Source of the DNA: an uncultured Paenibacillaceae bacterium
GTDB lineage: Bacteria > Bacillota > Bacilli > Paenibacillales > DA-C8
Length of the DNA stretch: 64,000 bases
Reading direction: 5' to 3'
Assembly (NCBI GenBank): GCA_937957685.1
Contig: CALGAO010000096.1
Location: forward strand, 1 to 64,000
Position numbers and translations under genes: made by a program. Of this stretch, positions 39,650 to 50,005 are shown one piece after another. The notes under the pieces are model-generated. The model was given only the letters and a program-made list of their open reading frames with translations. It searched no databases and was not told where the DNA came from. Each line of letters starts with the position of its first letter. Within the stretch, counting starts at the first letter, position 1.

Positions 39650-41389
39650 TTATCTCGCGTGGAAGTCGCGGCCGTCATACACCGGCTTCACATAGCCCTT
39701 GCGCACCACGAAATCTCCGAAGTGCTCGCCCTCTTCCCGTTCCTTCGCATATTGGTGAATAATCGGCCTGAGCGTATCGAGTATTTCCTGCTCGGTGATG
39801 TTCTCGCGATACATCTGATTCAGGCGGTCGCCGGTGAAGCTGGCGCCCAGATACAGGTTGTATCGTCCCGGCGCCTTGCCGGTGAAGGCGATCTCGCCCA
39901 GATATGGACGCGCGCAACCGTTCGGACAGCCGGTCATGCGGATCACGATCTCCTCATCGCGCAGGCCTGCTTCTTCCATGATCGCTTCCAGCCTGGTCAG
40001 CAGGCTCGGCATGTATCGCTCCGCCTCCGCCATGGCCAGGCCGCAGGTGGGCAGCGCCACGCAGGCCAGCGCGCTGCGGCGCAGCGCCGATTGACGTTCG
40101 CCGGTGGCCAGCTTGTATCGCTCGACGATCTCTTCGATCTTCTTTTTCTTCTGGCTCGTGATATTGCCGATGATCAGGTTCTGGTTCGGGCTGAGCCGGA
40201 AATCCCCCGTATGGATCCTGGCGATCTCCCTCAGGCCGGTCATCAGCGGATAATCATCCCAGTCCCTGATCCGCCCGTTCTCGATGAACAGCGTCAGATG
40301 CCATCGGTTGTTTGAGCCCTTGATCCAGCCATACCGATCGCCGCTGTGCTCGAACCTGAACGGCCGCGCTTCCTCCAGCTTCCAGCCGAGGCGCCTGTGC
40401 AGCTCCTCCAGGAACCATTCGATGCCGCCGCGGCGGTCGATCGTGTATTTAAATCTCGCGTACTTGCGCACGGAGCGGTTGCCGAAGTCGCGCTGGATCG
40501 TCACGATCTTCTCGGCCGCATCCACGACCTGCTCGGGCTTGCAGAAGCCGATCACCCGCGCGAGCTGCGGATATGTCTGCGTATCGCCGTAGGTCATGCC
40601 CATGCCGCCGCCCACCGCGATGTTGAAGCCTTGCAGCTTGCCGCCTTCGACGATCGCGATCAGGCCGATGTCCTGCGAGAACACATCCACGTCGTTGCTG
40701 GGCGGAATGGCGATGCCGATCTTGAACTTGCGCGGCAGATAGACCGGGCCGTAGATCGGCTCCTCCTCCGCTTCCTCGCCCCGGCTGTCATAGATCTTCT
40801 CCCCGTCCAGGAAGATCTCGTGATAGGCCCTCGTGCGCGGCGTCAGGTGATCGCTGATGCGCTGGGCCCATTCGAGCACCTCCCCATGGACCTCGGATAG
40901 ATAGGGATTGGGGTTGCACATGACGTTCCGGTTCACGTCGCCGCAGGCGGCGATCGTCGTCAGCAGCGCATCGTTGATCTCCTTGATGCTCGGCTGCAGA
41001 TTCCATTTCAGGATGCCGTGGAACTGGATCGCCTGGCGCGTCGTCAGGCGGATCGTCCCGTTCGCATACTTGTGCGCCAGCTGATCCATGACCAGCCACT
41101 GCTCCGGCGTCAGCACGCCCCCGGCAGCGCGCACGCGCACCATGAACTGATAAGCGGGCTCCAGCCGCTGCTTCTCCCGTTCGTTGCGCAGATCGCGGTC
41201 ATCCTGCAGGTAGCTGCCGTGGAACTTCATCAGCCGGTTGTCATCCTCCGGAATCGATCCGGTGATCGGATCCTTCAGCGTCTCGGCCAGCGTGCCGCGC
41301 AGATACCGGCTTCGCAGCTTGATTTCCTCGACGTCGCTGGGCGGCCCGTCGAGTTCTTGCATTTTCCTGATATACTCATTCTGCGTCAT
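39650..41389 (-). CDS. cysI: Assimilatory sulfite reductase, hemoprotein subunit
   Basis: The protein is 579 residues; the ATG at 41389 (MTQNEYIRK) lies 11 bases from AAAGGAG. It has the duplicated ferredoxin-like nitrite/sulfite reductase half-domains and the siroheme/4Fe-4S cysteines [14 protein letters not shown] and [16 protein letters not shown] near the C-terminus. RQAIQFHGI and the arginine/lysine sulfite pocket (VGGGMGMTY) are also visible. The enzyme reduces sulfite to sulfide with electrons from CysJ. It follows cysJ by 37 bp, forming a cysJI operon ending in a strong terminator. Confidence 0.95.
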   Translation of the reverse strand: MTQNEYIRKMQELDGPPSDVEEIKLRSRYLRGTLAETLKDPITGSIPEDDNRLMKFHGSYLQDDRDLRNEREKQRLEPAYQFMVRVRAAGGVLTPEQWLVMDQLAHKYANGTIRLTTRQAIQFHGILKWNLQPSIKEINDALLTTIAACGDVNRNVMCNPNPYLSEVHGEVLEWAQRISDHLTPRTRAYHEIFLDGEKIYDSRGEEAEEEPIYGPVYLPRKFKIGIAIPPSNDVDVFSQDIGLIAIVEGGKLQGFNIAVGGGMGMTYGDTQTYPQLARVIGFCKPEQVVDAAEKIVTIQRDFGNRSVRKYARFKYTIDRRGGIEWFLEELHRRLGWKLEEARPFRFEHSGDRYGWIKGSNNRWHLTLFIENGRIRDWDDYPLMTGLREIARIHTGDFRLSPNQNLIIGNITSQKKKKIEEIVERYKLATGERQSALRRSALACVALPTCGLAMAEAERYMPSLLTRLEAIMEEAGLRDEEIVIRMTGCPNGCARPYLGEIAFTGKAPGRYNLYLGASFTGDRLNQMYRENITEQEILDTLRPIIHQYAKEREEGEHFGDFVVRKGYVKPVYDGRDFHAR

Positions 41390-41426
41390 CTCATCCCGCA
41401 CTCCTTTCCTGATCCGTGTCGAGAGA

Positions 41427-43277
41427 TCAATATACGTCGCGCTGATAACGGCCTTCCGCCTTCATGTTGTCCAGATAGGCCTCCGCTTCCTGGCGGGTCT
41501 TGCCTCCTTCTTTCTCGATGATCTGCAGCAACGCCTCATGAACGTCCCTCGCCATATTCGTCTTGTCGCCGCAGACGTAGAAGTAAGCGCCCTCCTCCAG
41601 CCACTCGTAGAGCTCACGCGACCGTTCCAGCATGCGATGCTGGACGTACACCTTCTGCGCGGTGTCGCGCGAGAAGGCGACATCCATGCGGGTGAGCGCT
41701 CCGCTCTTCAGCCAGCGCTGCCAGTCGGTCTGATAGAGGAAGTCCGTGCGGAAGCGGCGATCGCCATAGAACAGCCAGGACTTGCCCTTCGCTCCCGTCT
41801 CATCCCTCTCCTCGATGAACGAGCGGAACGGGGCGACGCCGGTTCCCGGACCGACCATGATGATCGGCGCATCCGGGTTGGACGGCAGCTTGAAGTGCGA
41901 ATTCTGCTGCACATAGATCGGCACCCGGTCGCCCGGCTGCAGGCGCTCTGCGCAATAGACCGAGCATACGCCCTTGCGCAGGCGGCCATGCGCCTCGTAG
42001 CGAACCGCGCGAATCACCAGCGTCACTTCATCCGGATTGGCCTTGTAGCTGCTGGCGATCGAATACAGGCGCGGCGGAAGCTTCCGGAGCTGCGAGACAA
42101 ACTCCCGGGCAAGCGCGTTCCAAGGCGAGAATTCGGTGATGAGGTCGAGCAGATCCCTGCCTTTGAGATATTCCTTCAGCTCAGCTGCGCGATCCTGGGC
42201 GAGCAGCGCATGGTAACGCGGATCGCTGGTGTAATTGGCCAGGTTCTCGAACAGCTTCCGGGACACGATGGTGATCTCGAAGGAGCGCAGGAGCGCCTCA
42301 CGCAGCGGCTGTTTCGAGCCGTCCTTGCCCACGACAACCGGCTCCTCCGGATTCCAGTTCATGCGGCTGATGATGGCATCGACGAGCTCCGGATCATTCT
42401 CCGGATAGATGCCGATGCAGTCACCGGGCTCATACTGGAAGTTCGAGCCTTCGAGCGACAGCACGAGGTGTCTGGTCTCCAGATCGGAGCCGCGGCCGTT
42501 CAGGTTGATGTTCTCGATCACTTCGGCATGGAATGGGTTCGTGCGCGAATAGACGGCCTGCGCCGGTTCTTCGCTCGTGACGTTCACAGCGACCTGAGCG
42601 GGAGCAGGCGCGACGTTCGCATTCAGCTGCTCGCTCAGGCTGCTGACCACCTGGGCGATCCACTCGCCAGCCGCTTCCTCGAAGTCCAGATCGCAGTCCA
42701 CACGCGGCACGATCCGCGTCGCGCCCAGTTCCTCCAGGCGCTTGTCGAAATCCTTGCCCGTCTGGCAGAAGTATTCGTAGGACGTATCGCCCAGCGCAAG
42801 CACGGCATACCGCATTCCCTCCAGCCTCGGAGCCCGTTTGCTGTGCAGGAATTCGTAGAACGACCTGGCGTTGTCCGGCGGTTCGCCTTCGCCATGCGTG
42901 CTGACGATGATCAGGAGATTCTGGACCTTCTTCAGACCGTTCGGCTTGAAATCGCGCATCGACGCCAACGCGACCTGGAATTGCTGTTGCTCCAGCCTGC
43001 CCTTCAGTTGCTTGGCCAGCTTCTCGGAATTGCCGGTCTGCGAGCCGAACAGGATGGTCACTTCCCTGGAGACAGCCGGCGGAGCCGCGTCCGAAGCGAC
43101 AGCCTGAACAGCGGATGCGCCGGTCTGCGCTGCCTCCCCACCGGATCCGAGATGAGCCGATGCACTCAGATAACCGCTCAGCCAGATTCGCTGAACGGGA
43201 GTCAGCGTCGGGAGCAATCTGTTCAGTAGCTCGACCTGGTCTTTACCAAATGGACTGTTTGTTTCTTGGAGCTGCAA
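41427..43277 (-). CDS. cysJ: Assimilatory sulfite reductase, flavoprotein subunit
   Basis: The protein is 616 residues. A TTG at 43277 ([14 protein letters not shown]) has AGGTGG six bases upstream and matches the usual CysJ N-terminus; the longer frame upstream is not coding-like. Domains in order: an N-terminal helical segment, flavodoxin ([31 protein letters not shown]), FAD-binding region ([16 protein letters not shown]), and NADPH-binding region ([29 protein letters not shown]). It passes electrons from NADPH through FAD and FMN to CysI for sulfate assimilation. Confidence 0.95.
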   Translation of the reverse strand: MQLQETNSPFGKDQVELLNRLLPTLTPVQRIWLSGYLSASAHLGSGGEAAQTGASAVQAVASDAAPPAVSREVTILFGSQTGNSEKLAKQLKGRLEQQQFQVALASMRDFKPNGLKKVQNLLIIVSTHGEGEPPDNARSFYEFLHSKRAPRLEGMRYAVLALGDTSYEYFCQTGKDFDKRLEELGATRIVPRVDCDLDFEEAAGEWIAQVVSSLSEQLNANVAPAPAQVAVNVTSEEPAQAVYSRTNPFHAEVIENINLNGRGSDLETRHLVLSLEGSNFQYEPGDCIGIYPENDPELVDAIISRMNWNPEEPVVVGKDGSKQPLREALLRSFEITIVSRKLFENLANYTSDPRYHALLAQDRAAELKEYLKGRDLLDLITEFSPWNALAREFVSQLRKLPPRLYSIASSYKANPDEVTLVIRAVRYEAHGRLRKGVCSVYCAERLQPGDRVPIYVQQNSHFKLPSNPDAPIIMVGPGTGVAPFRSFIEERDETGAKGKSWLFYGDRRFRTDFLYQTDWQRWLKSGALTRMDVAFSRDTAQKVYVQHRMLERSRELYEWLEEGAYFYVCGDKTNMARDVHEALLQIIEKEGGKTRQEAEAYLDNMKAEGRYQRDVY

Positions 43278-43420
43278 CCAAATCCACCTCGCTTGAATAT
43301 CCACACGACAAATATCCATGACGATTTAATCCATAGTAAACATATATGCTTTATTTTAAATTACCTTATATAATCTAACATATCAATTATAACTAATCAA
43401 TGAAGAAAATTAGAATAACA

Positions 43421-43442
43421 AAAACCCGCCCTGGAGGGCGGG
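43421..43442 (-). terminator. Terminator of the mrfAB operon
   Basis: CCCGCCCT (43425-43432) pairs with AGGGCGGG (43435-43442). TTTTTGTT follows on the - strand. Confidence 0.85.
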
Positions 43443-43464
43443 CTTCTCTTGCAATTGTGAACAT

Positions 43465-44754
43465 TCAGTGAAAATGCATCATCTCCTGCGCGGGCTTGTC
43501 GATCTTGCGGCGCAACCGATCCAGCCGGTGATCGATCTCGCGCAGCAGCGCGCGGTCTTGGGCCTGTCTGCGGCTCAGGCTCATCCTTCGTTCGAGCAGC
43601 CTGCGCGCCTGCAGCGACCAGTGGAGAGCCGCTTCGGGATCCCGCCGCCGATGCTCGTAGTACATGGCCAGCTCGATCAGCGGCTCAAGCGCGTGCAGCG
43701 TTCCGGCTGACCGTTGGCAATACGCTCGCCATAACCTGGCCGCCCGGTCGTAATCATGCCACTTCTTGCACAGGGCGGCCGCTTCCAGCAGCTGCTCCCT
43801 CTTCAGCTGGCCCGCTTGATGAAGCGCCGCATGGAGCACTTCCTGCGCCAGACTGTGCAGATTCAGCTTGTCCAGCCAGCCCGCGACGCGCACCTCGTCC
43901 TCCGGCACGATATCCGGGGTCTTGTGAAGCGTGCCGCTGAGCAGATGCTGGAAATGCACAGCAAGCACGGCGAGGGTGACGATATCCCGTTCATTGTGAA
44001 GGAATACCTCCTCCATATCGCGCGCCCGCCGGGTGATGAGGTATTGCCGGTACCTATCCGGCGCCTCCGATCCTGGCAGGTCATGACCGCGGAAGATGCC
44101 CAGCTTCTGCTGTTCCACCGTTGACAGCTTGCATGAGGCCAGCTGTCTGCTCCACAGGCTGCGCGCGGCATAGAGGAAATCGAGATGCGACGGCTCTTCA
44201 GGGGCGTCAAGCCGATGCAGGACGAAGCGGTTCTTCAGCACGGGCCAGTCAAAGGATCGGCCGTTGTAGGTAACAACATGGCTGAAACGCTTCAGCAACG
44301 AGCCCAGATGGAGCAGCGCATGATATTCTTCAGCGGGATTGCGCATGAACAGCTGCTCGACCACGAACTCATGGCCATCCAGGTATCCGCAACCGATCAT
44401 GAACGGCACATTGCCCGCGCCTACCCCAAGCCCGGTTGTCTCGGTGTCGAAGAACAGCAGCTGCTCCGGGCCCAGGATCGGTCGGTCCGACGCGCTGGCG
44501 AGCGCGTTCATCCTGTTGTTAATGGCGTTCAGCTCGCCCAACGAATAGCGGCCGTGTCGACCTGCCAGCGAATATCGTCTCCTGCGAAGGACGAACGCGC
44601 CGCCATCCGTTCGGCAGATGCGCGCCTCGAGCTGCCGCCATTCGCCACCCTCCGCCTCTGTCTCAGCCGCATCGCTGGCCGTCGCGTTCCGATCTGGCCG
44701 CTGTTCGTCGTTCGACTTCGTCAGTCTGAGCAGTCTGTCGCGAAGTGAGTTCAT
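43465..44754 (-). CDS. mrfB: MrfB/YprB-like DEDD exonuclease
   Basis: The protein is about 429 residues; the ATG at 44754 overlaps the stop of mrfA (ATGA). A ribonuclease H-like exonuclease domain (about residues 95-270) shows FFDTETTGLGVGAGNVPF with the DxE motif, VVTYNGRSFDWPVLKNRF and a later NERDIVTLAVL with Asp. Downstream is a helical TPR-like region (YDRAARLWRAYC, LIELAMYYEHRRRDPEAALHW). In B. subtilis the YprB homologue MrfB is a nuclease that works with helicase MrfA in nucleotide-excision repair of mitomycin C damage, as I recall the literature. Confidence 0.88.
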   Translation of the reverse strand: MNSLRDRLLRLTKSNDEQRPDRNATASDAAETEAEGGEWRQLEARICRTDGGAFVLRRRRYSLAGRHGRYSLGELNAINNRMNALASASDRPILGPEQLLFFDTETTGLGVGAGNVPFMIGCGYLDGHEFVVEQLFMRNPAEEYHALLHLGSLLKRFSHVVTYNGRSFDWPVLKNRFVLHRLDAPEEPSHLDFLYAARSLWSRQLASCKLSTVEQQKLGIFRGHDLPGSEAPDRYRQYLITRRARDMEEVFLHNERDIVTLAVLAVHFQHLLSGTLHKTPDIVPEDEVRVAGWLDKLNLHSLAQEVLHAALHQAGQLKREQLLEAAALCKKWHDYDRAARLWRAYCQRSAGTLHALEPLIELAMYYEHRRRDPEAALHWSLQARRLLERRMSLSRRQAQDRALLREIDHRLDRLRRKIDKPAQEMMHFH

Positions 44755-47129
44755 TCTCCATCGCCGTCCATCCATTCATAGGTGGGCAGCCGGCTGCCCG
44801 ATCGGCCTGGCGCCAATCTGTCATCCTGTTCTTCATGAGCGGCGGCAGCGGCGGCCACAGCTTCATGGGCCAGCTTGAGCGCCAGCTCCTTGCCGGTCAG
44901 GCCCACCTCCTCGATCGGCCCGACGCATGCCGGGCAGCCGCTCAGGCAACTGCAGCATGAGATATGGGCGGCGGCCTGCGTGAGGAGCTCGTCGTGCAGC
45001 TCATAGAGCCGTTCGCTCAGCCCGATACCGCCCGGGTAACGGTCGTAGAAGAAGATCGTCGGCTGATGCGTATGTATCGATTTGACCTGCGGCACGACGC
45101 GAATGTCGAACGGATCGCACATCAGATAGAGCGGAGCGAGATGGACGAGCACGTTGGACAGGCCGAGCAGCGCGAACTGCATGTCATTGGCGCTGAACTT
45201 CCCGCTCACCTCATCGCCGAAGGAGATCCAGTAGCTGCTCGTATGCAGCTCCTCCTCCGGCAGATGGATCGGTCCGGAGCCGATATTCTCATGCGTGCGC
45301 AGCTTGATCTTCTTGAAGATCGTCGGCCGCGCATTGACCGTCACCTCGCCGAGATGCTTCGTCACCGCGTCACGGCCGGATGAGCGGTCCTCGTGCAGCA
45401 CCTTCAGCTCAACGGCCAGATTGGCATCCGTGTAGTAGTCCACATTTACCTCGCGGACGTAGGCCTTCTTCTCGTCGTAGTCCAGCTTCTCCACCTGGTA
45501 TTGGGTGCCCTCATGGATGTAGATCGCTTCCTCGTGGATCAGCGTCGGCGCGCTGAACCGGTCCACCTCGCCGATGACGCGATGGCCATTCGTCATGTCG
45601 ATGATGACGAAGTTCTCCTGGGCGGCCGAGCGCAGCGAGATATTGTTGGCCGGGAAGGACTGGGCCATCCAGTACCAGCGGTCACCCGTCTGATGCAGCA
45701 CCCTCTCCTCCACGAGGAATTCGAGCAGATCCTCCAGCCTCTCTTCTCCGAACTTCTCGCCCCGCTCGAACGGCAGCTCGTAGGCTGCGCATTTCACATG
45801 ATCCAGCAGGATGATCAGATTGTCCGGGTGAATGAGCGCCTGCTCCGGCGTGCTCCCGAAGAAATACTCCGGATGCTGCACGACGTATTGATCAAGCGGA
45901 TTGCTGCTGGCGACCATGATCGTCACGGAGACGTCCTGCCTGCGCCCGGCCCGCCCGGACTGCTGCCAGGTGCTGGCGATCGTTCCCGGGTAGCCGTTGA
46001 TGATGCAGGCCTGCAGCTGACCGATGTCGATGCCGAGCTCCAGCGCATTGGTGCTGACGACGCCCTTGATCTCGCCGCTGCGCAGTCCTCGCTCGATCTC
46101 CCGCCGCTGCTTCGGCAGATAGCCTCCCCGATAGCCGCGGATCGACTCCTCGCCGATGCTCCGCTTGACCGCCTGGCGGATATAGGTGAGCAGGATCTCC
46201 ACCCTCACCCGGCTGCGCGCGAAGACGATCGTCTGGATGTCCTGATTGAGCAGCAATGCCGCCAGCCGCTGCGTCTCCAGCACGCTGCTGCGCCGGATGC
46301 CGAGCTGCTGGTTGACGACGGGCGGGTTGTAGAAGATGATGTGCTTCTCCCCCGAAGGAGCTCCGTTCTGGTCGATCAGCACCATCTCTTCGCCGATCAG
46401 CCGTTCGGCGTGCTCCTTCGGATTGGCGATGGTGGCCGAGGCCAGGAGAAATTGCGGCCGAGAGCCATAGAACCGGCATATCCGCTTGAGCCTGCGGATG
46501 ACGTTGGCCACATGGCTGCCGAATACGCCGCGATACGCGTGCACCTCGTCGATCACGACGTATTTCAGATTCTCGAACAGCTTCACCCACTTCGTGTGAT
46601 GCGGCAGGATCGCCGAGTGCAGCATATCCGGGTTGGTCACGACGATGTGGCCGGCATTGCGGATCACCTGCCTGACGGTGGGCGGCGTATCTCCGTCATA
46701 GGTATGCGTCTTGATATCAACATCCATCCGATCGATCGTCTCCTGCAGTTCCATGACCTGGTCCTGGGAGAGCGCCTTCGTCGGGAACATGTACAACGCG
46801 CGGGAGCCTGGATCCTCCAGGATGGCTTGCAGCACCGGCAGGTTGTAACAGAGCGTCTTGCCGGATGCGGTTGGCGTGACCGTGACCGTATGGCGGCCCC
46901 GCATCGCGTGCTCGAATGTCAGGGCCTGATGGCTGTACAGTCGATCGATTCCCTTGGCCCGCAGCGCATCCTGCAGCTTCGCGTGCATCTGCGGCGGAAA
47001 GTCCGCATACCTCGCCTCTCTCGCGGGTATCGTATGCCAATGAGTGATATTGCTGGCAATCTCAGGCGTTTCCCGTATGTAGCGGATCACCTCATCCATC
47101 GAGGACATCTTGCCGGTCAACCGGTTCAT
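44751..47129 (-). CDS. mrfA: MrfA/YprA-like DEAD/DEAH helicase
   Basis: The protein is 792 residues; the ATG at 47129 has AGGGAGGC seven bases upstream. Helicase motifs include the Q-like SHQALTFEHAM, Walker A TPTASGKT, DEVH (VVIDEVHAYRG), SAT (LASATIANP) and QSGRAGRR (motif VI). A C-terminal domain of about 250 residues (DUF1998) has four cysteines in CCSCLSGCPACVG that probably bind zinc. This is the superfamily 2 helicase MrfA, partner of MrfB in excision repair. The two genes overlap by four bases. Confidence 0.93.
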   Translation of the reverse strand: MNRLTGKMSSMDEVIRYIRETPEIASNITHWHTIPAREARYADFPPQMHAKLQDALRAKGIDRLYSHQALTFEHAMRGRHTVTVTPTASGKTLCYNLPVLQAILEDPGSRALYMFPTKALSQDQVMELQETIDRMDVDIKTHTYDGDTPPTVRQVIRNAGHIVVTNPDMLHSAILPHHTKWVKLFENLKYVVIDEVHAYRGVFGSHVANVIRRLKRICRFYGSRPQFLLASATIANPKEHAERLIGEEMVLIDQNGAPSGEKHIIFYNPPVVNQQLGIRRSSVLETQRLAALLLNQDIQTIVFARSRVRVEILLTYIRQAVKRSIGEESIRGYRGGYLPKQRREIERGLRSGEIKGVVSTNALELGIDIGQLQACIINGYPGTIASTWQQSGRAGRRQDVSVTIMVASSNPLDQYVVQHPEYFFGSTPEQALIHPDNLIILLDHVKCAAYELPFERGEKFGEERLEDLLEFLVEERVLHQTGDRWYWMAQSFPANNISLRSAAQENFVIIDMTNGHRVIGEVDRFSAPTLIHEEAIYIHEGTQYQVEKLDYDEKKAYVREVNVDYYTDANLAVELKVLHEDRSSGRDAVTKHLGEVTVNARPTIFKKIKLRTHENIGSGPIHLPEEELHTSSYWISFGDEVSGKFSANDMQFALLGLSNVLVHLAPLYLMCDPFDIRVVPQVKSIHTHQPTIFFYDRYPGGIGLSERLYELHDELLTQAAAHISCCSCLSGCPACVGPIEEVGLTGKELALKLAHEAVAAAAAAHEEQDDRLAPGRSGSRLPTYEWMDGDGE

Positions 47130-47216
47130 CAGGCAGCCTCCCTTGCGTTGGTCAAGTTAGCGTTCGTTACGTATCATTCTATCAGAATACACGTTCGCAT
47201 GACAATCCATCGCCAC

Positions 47217-47267
47217 GAAAAGAACCGGCCTTCCGGTCTCGTGCATGCGACGATCCGGGGCCGGTTC
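47217..47267 (-). terminator. Terminator of the Gre-like gene
   Basis: GAACCGGCC (47222-47230) pairs with GGCCGGTTC (47259-47267) around a long loop. On the - strand CTTTT follows. Confidence 0.7.
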
Positions 47268-47336
47268 CGTTCTTGCGAGCTGCATGACAGGATGATCAGT
47301 CAGCCGGATAGCATAAGTGAATGTAACAGAAAGCGT

Positions 47337-47795
47337 TTACACATCCGCAAATCCGCCGAGATACGCGAACCTGATGCGATCGATGCGCACCCGGTATTGA
47401 TCCGTGGGGCCATCAACGATGATCTCGTCACCGGTTGATCTCAGCAACAGCTTTCTTCCGATCGGCGAGAGAAAGGAGACCCGCCCCTTGTCAGCGTCCG
47501 CCTCCGTCGGATAGACGATCGTATACTCCTCCTCCATCCCGTCATCGGTGTAGTGTGCCGTAACCGTGCTTCCCATCAGCGCGATGCTGGAAAGTGAGCG
47601 CTCCAGCGCCTCGTCATCACCTGCGAGCACCGTCTCCAGCTTGCCCATATAGTCGCGGATCAATCGGTCGATCTGCTGTCGTTCCTTGTTGTACTCCTGA
47701 TAATACGTATCAAGAAATAATGGCAGTTGTTCATCGAAGAATACGAGCTGGCTTGTCAGGTGCCTGCGTGTGCCAAGCAGATGACTATGGTTCAT
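47337..47795 (-). CDS. GreA/GreB-family elongation factor-like protein
   Basis: The protein is 152 residues. An N-terminal helical coiled region (LVFFDEQLPLFLDTYYQEYNKERQQIDRLIRDY) is followed by a C-terminal Gre domain of FKBP-like fold (VTAHYTDDGMEEEYTIVYPTEADADKGRVSFLSPIGRKLLL). The coiled-coil tip of GreA that carries the catalytic acidic residues is hard to identify, so cleavage stimulation is uncertain; it may act like the other Gre-fold factors that bind the RNA polymerase secondary channel. The ATG follows GGAGGGG. Confidence 0.78.
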   Translation of the reverse strand: MNHSHLLGTRRHLTSQLVFFDEQLPLFLDTYYQEYNKERQQIDRLIRDYMGKLETVLAGDDEALERSLSSIALMGSTVTAHYTDDGMEEEYTIVYPTEADADKGRVSFLSPIGRKLLLRSTGDEIIVDGPTDQYRVRIDRIRFAYLGGFADV

Positions 47796-47912
47796 AGTAG
47801 ATATCCCCTCCGATTTTGGTCTGTCGATTTCTTGTCAGTTGCTTCATGCATTTGCCTCCTTCATTCAAAATAAACATCGTCCTGCCCTGCAGCAGTTGGC
47901 TGAATAGCAATA

Positions 47913-47943
47913 AGACATCCCGCACCCAATATGCGAGATGTCT
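47913..47943. other. Hairpin between Gre-like and aminopeptidase genes
   Basis: AGACATC..CGCA (47913-47923) pairs with TGCG..GATGTCT (47932-47943) with one mismatch. The function is unknown; it lies upstream of both divergent genes. Confidence 0.4.
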
Positions 47944-48051
47944 GTTGAGTTGAATATATCACCGTTGTTAATCATTGTCAACCAGAACGGGCTGCAGCGA
48001 CGCACAGGTCCGACGGGCCTGGCCGGCGATTACGCCTTTGCCTGCTAACTG

Positions 48052-48060
48052 TGCTATAAT
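48052..48060 (+). promoter_or_regulatory. Extended -10 promoter of the aminopeptidase gene
   Basis: TGCTATAAT gives a perfect -10 (48055-48060) with TG one base upstream. No good -35 is present. Distance to the ATG is about 30 bp. Confidence 0.6.
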
Positions 48061-48088
48061 GCGATTATACTGATGAAGGAGGAACAAT

Positions 48089-49324
48089 ATGGTGACTTTT
48101 GAAGACAAACTTGAGAAATATGCGAAGCTCGCAGTAGAAGTGGGCGTCAATGTGCAGCCCGGACAACTACTGGTCGTCACGGCTCCGCTGGTCGCTACCG
48201 AATATGTGCGCAAGGTCGTCAAATGCGCGTACGAAGCCGGCGCCCGATACGTGCATGTCGACTGGACGGATGATCAGGTTACCCGCCTGCGCTATGAGCT
48301 GGCTCCTGCGGATTCCTTCGCTGAATATCCGATTCCGTGGCGCGCCAGAGGCTGGCAGGAGATGGCGGAGGGCAACGCCGCATTCCTCTCCATCGTCTCG
48401 GCCAACCCGGACTTGCTCAAGGGCATCGATCCGGAGCGCATCAACCAGGCGAACAAGGCGCTGGGCGCCGCGATGATGCCGTTCAGGCGATACACGATGT
48501 CTGACAAGGTCAGCTGGTCGATCGTCGCGGTACCGTCCCAGGTGTGGGCGGACAAGGTGTTCCCGGACAAGCCGGCCGAGGAGCGGGTTCCGGCATTGTG
48601 GGAAGCGATCTTCCAGGCGACGCGCGTCGATCGCGAGGATCCTGTGGCCGCGTGGCAGGAGCATGCCCGCACACTGAACAGCAAGGCCGATCGGCTGAAC
48701 GAACGCAAGTACCGCGCCCTCCACTTCAAGGCGACGGGCACGGATCTGACGATCGAGCTGCCGGAACGCCACGTATGGGTCAGCGCCGACAGCCACAATG
48801 AACAGGGCACCGTGTTTATCGCCAATATCCCGACGGAAGAAGTGTTCACGGCGCCGAAGAAGGATGGCATCAACGGGACCGTCACGAGCACCAAGCCGCT
48901 CAGCTATGGCGGCGTGCTGATCGAGAACATCCGGCTGACCTTCGAGAACGGACGGATCGTCGACTTCTCCGCCGACAGCGGCTATGAAACGCTCAAGGGG
49001 ATCATCGAGACCGACGAAGGTTCGCGCTCGCTCGGCGAAGTCGCGCTGGTGCCGCATGAATCGCCGATCTCCCAGACCAACCTGATCTTCTACAATACCC
49101 TGTTCGACGAGAATGCCTCGAACCATCTGGCGATCGGCAAGGGCTACGCCTTCTGCATCGAAGGCGGCAAGACGATGAGTCAGGAAGAGCTGGCAAACAC
49201 CGGTCTGAACGACAGCCTCGTGCATGTGGACTTCATGATCGGCTCCGCCGAGATGGACATCGACGGCATCCTGCCTGACGGAAGCCGCGAGCCGGTGTTC
49301 CGCAAGGGCACCTGGGCATTCTGA
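48089..49324 (+). CDS. M29-family aminopeptidase
   Basis: The protein is 411 residues; the ATG at 48089 follows GAAGGAGGA. It belongs to the thermophilic metalloaminopeptidase family M29 (AmpS/PepS): GVNVQPGQLLVVTAPLVATEYVRKVVK, then VFIANIPTEEVFTAPKKDGINGTV, then IGKGYAFCIEGGK and DSLVHVDFMIGSAEMDIDG. The acidic and His residues of the dinuclear metal site are in TEEVF, H(E) of VPHESP, and HVDFM. It removes N-terminal amino acids from peptides in the cytosol. A very strong bidirectional terminator follows. Confidence 0.92.
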   Translation: MVTFEDKLEKYAKLAVEVGVNVQPGQLLVVTAPLVATEYVRKVVKCAYEAGARYVHVDWTDDQVTRLRYELAPADSFAEYPIPWRARGWQEMAEGNAAFLSIVSANPDLLKGIDPERINQANKALGAAMMPFRRYTMSDKVSWSIVAVPSQVWADKVFPDKPAEERVPALWEAIFQATRVDREDPVAAWQEHARTLNSKADRLNERKYRALHFKATGTDLTIELPERHVWVSADSHNEQGTVFIANIPTEEVFTAPKKDGINGTVTSTKPLSYGGVLIENIRLTFENGRIVDFSADSGYETLKGIIETDEGSRSLGEVALVPHESPISQTNLIFYNTLFDENASNHLAIGKGYAFCIEGGKTMSQEELANTGLNDSLVHVDFMIGSAEMDIDGILPDGSREPVFRKGTWAF

Positions 49325-49337
49325 GTCCATGCCAAAA

Positions 49338-49380
49338 AGGAAAGGCGATGCGGGAGTCAACCTCCCGCATCGCCTTTCCT
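49338..49380. terminator. Bidirectional terminator, 19-bp perfect stem
   Basis: Arms at 49338-49356 and 49362-49380 are perfectly complementary (AGGAAAGGCG and CGCCTTTCCT at the ends). The stem lies between the convergent aminopeptidase and cwlJ genes. Confidence 0.85.
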
Positions 49381-49446
49381 GCTGGCACTGACCGGCCATG
49401 AAGCGCCGCGTGCGCCCTTGCACCACACTCCAGCTTCCTGCCCGCA

Positions 49447-49875
49447 TCAGTATATATTGTAGATGTTCTCGCATTCTTCCGCCGTCGGTTCATAGAAGCA
49501 ATGCGACTTGTATCGTCCGACGAACGGTTGATCATACCACACGGACGGGCAATCGCCTGGCGGACGGAAGTACCACAGGCTGTACTTGGCCGGCCATAGC
49601 CGTTCGCCGTTAACCGCTCTGCGCGCCAGACGTTTGTCCCTCTCTCTCGCTTTCTGATAGAAATAACTGTATTGCACCGCCTCAAAGGCATGCGGCTGAT
49701 AGATCATCTGCGGAATCGTGCGCAATCCCCTGAAGTCGGAGCAGTTGGCGCGGATCCGGTTGATGCCGACGTTGCCCACCATCAGCATCCCCTGCTCTCC
49801 CTCACCCTCTGCCTCCGCACGCAGCAATCTGGCAAGCAGATCGATGTCCTGTTCCCTCGCTTTAACGACTGCCAT
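49447..49875 (-). CDS. cwlJ: Spore cortex-lytic cell wall hydrolase CwlJ
   Basis: The protein is 142 residues, the usual CwlJ length, without a signal peptide. The hydrolase-2 domain has the catalytic Glu in LLARLLRAEAEGEGEQGMLMVGNVGINR, then LWYFRPPGDCP, and ends in YEPTAEECENIYN. CwlJ sits in the spore coat and degrades cortex peptidoglycan during germination, together with SleB. In B. subtilis cwlJ is followed by gerQ; no gerQ is seen here. It indicates a spore-forming host. A sporulation-sigma promoter is expected but not identified. Confidence 0.93.
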   Translation of the reverse strand: MAVVKAREQDIDLLARLLRAEAEGEGEQGMLMVGNVGINRIRANCSDFRGLRTIPQMIYQPHAFEAVQYSYFYQKARERDKRLARRAVNGERLWPAKYSLWYFRPPGDCPSVWYDQPFVGRYKSHCFYEPTAEECENIYNIY

Positions 49876-50005
49876 CGCTTCACCCCATCCTTGAGCTAAT
49901 ATCCTGTTTGAGGCTATCCCATCTCAATTCACTATATGTGGAGGCCCGGGAAGGGTGATAATGATCCATATTATCTAACGATATTAATAATCGGCAAACT
50001 GCTCA

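Noticed and set aside
41238..43229. 663-codon open frame on the + strand
   Set aside because: Antisense to cysJ and the start of cysI; a shadow of GC-rich third positions.
43278..43420. Possible S-box or CymR site upstream of cysJ
   Set aside because: The region is AT-rich and contains plausible promoters, but no S-box helices and no box I could match with confidence.
45393..47438. 681-codon open frame on the + strand
   Set aside because: Antisense to mrfA and its promoter region; no recognisable sequence and no ribosome binding site.
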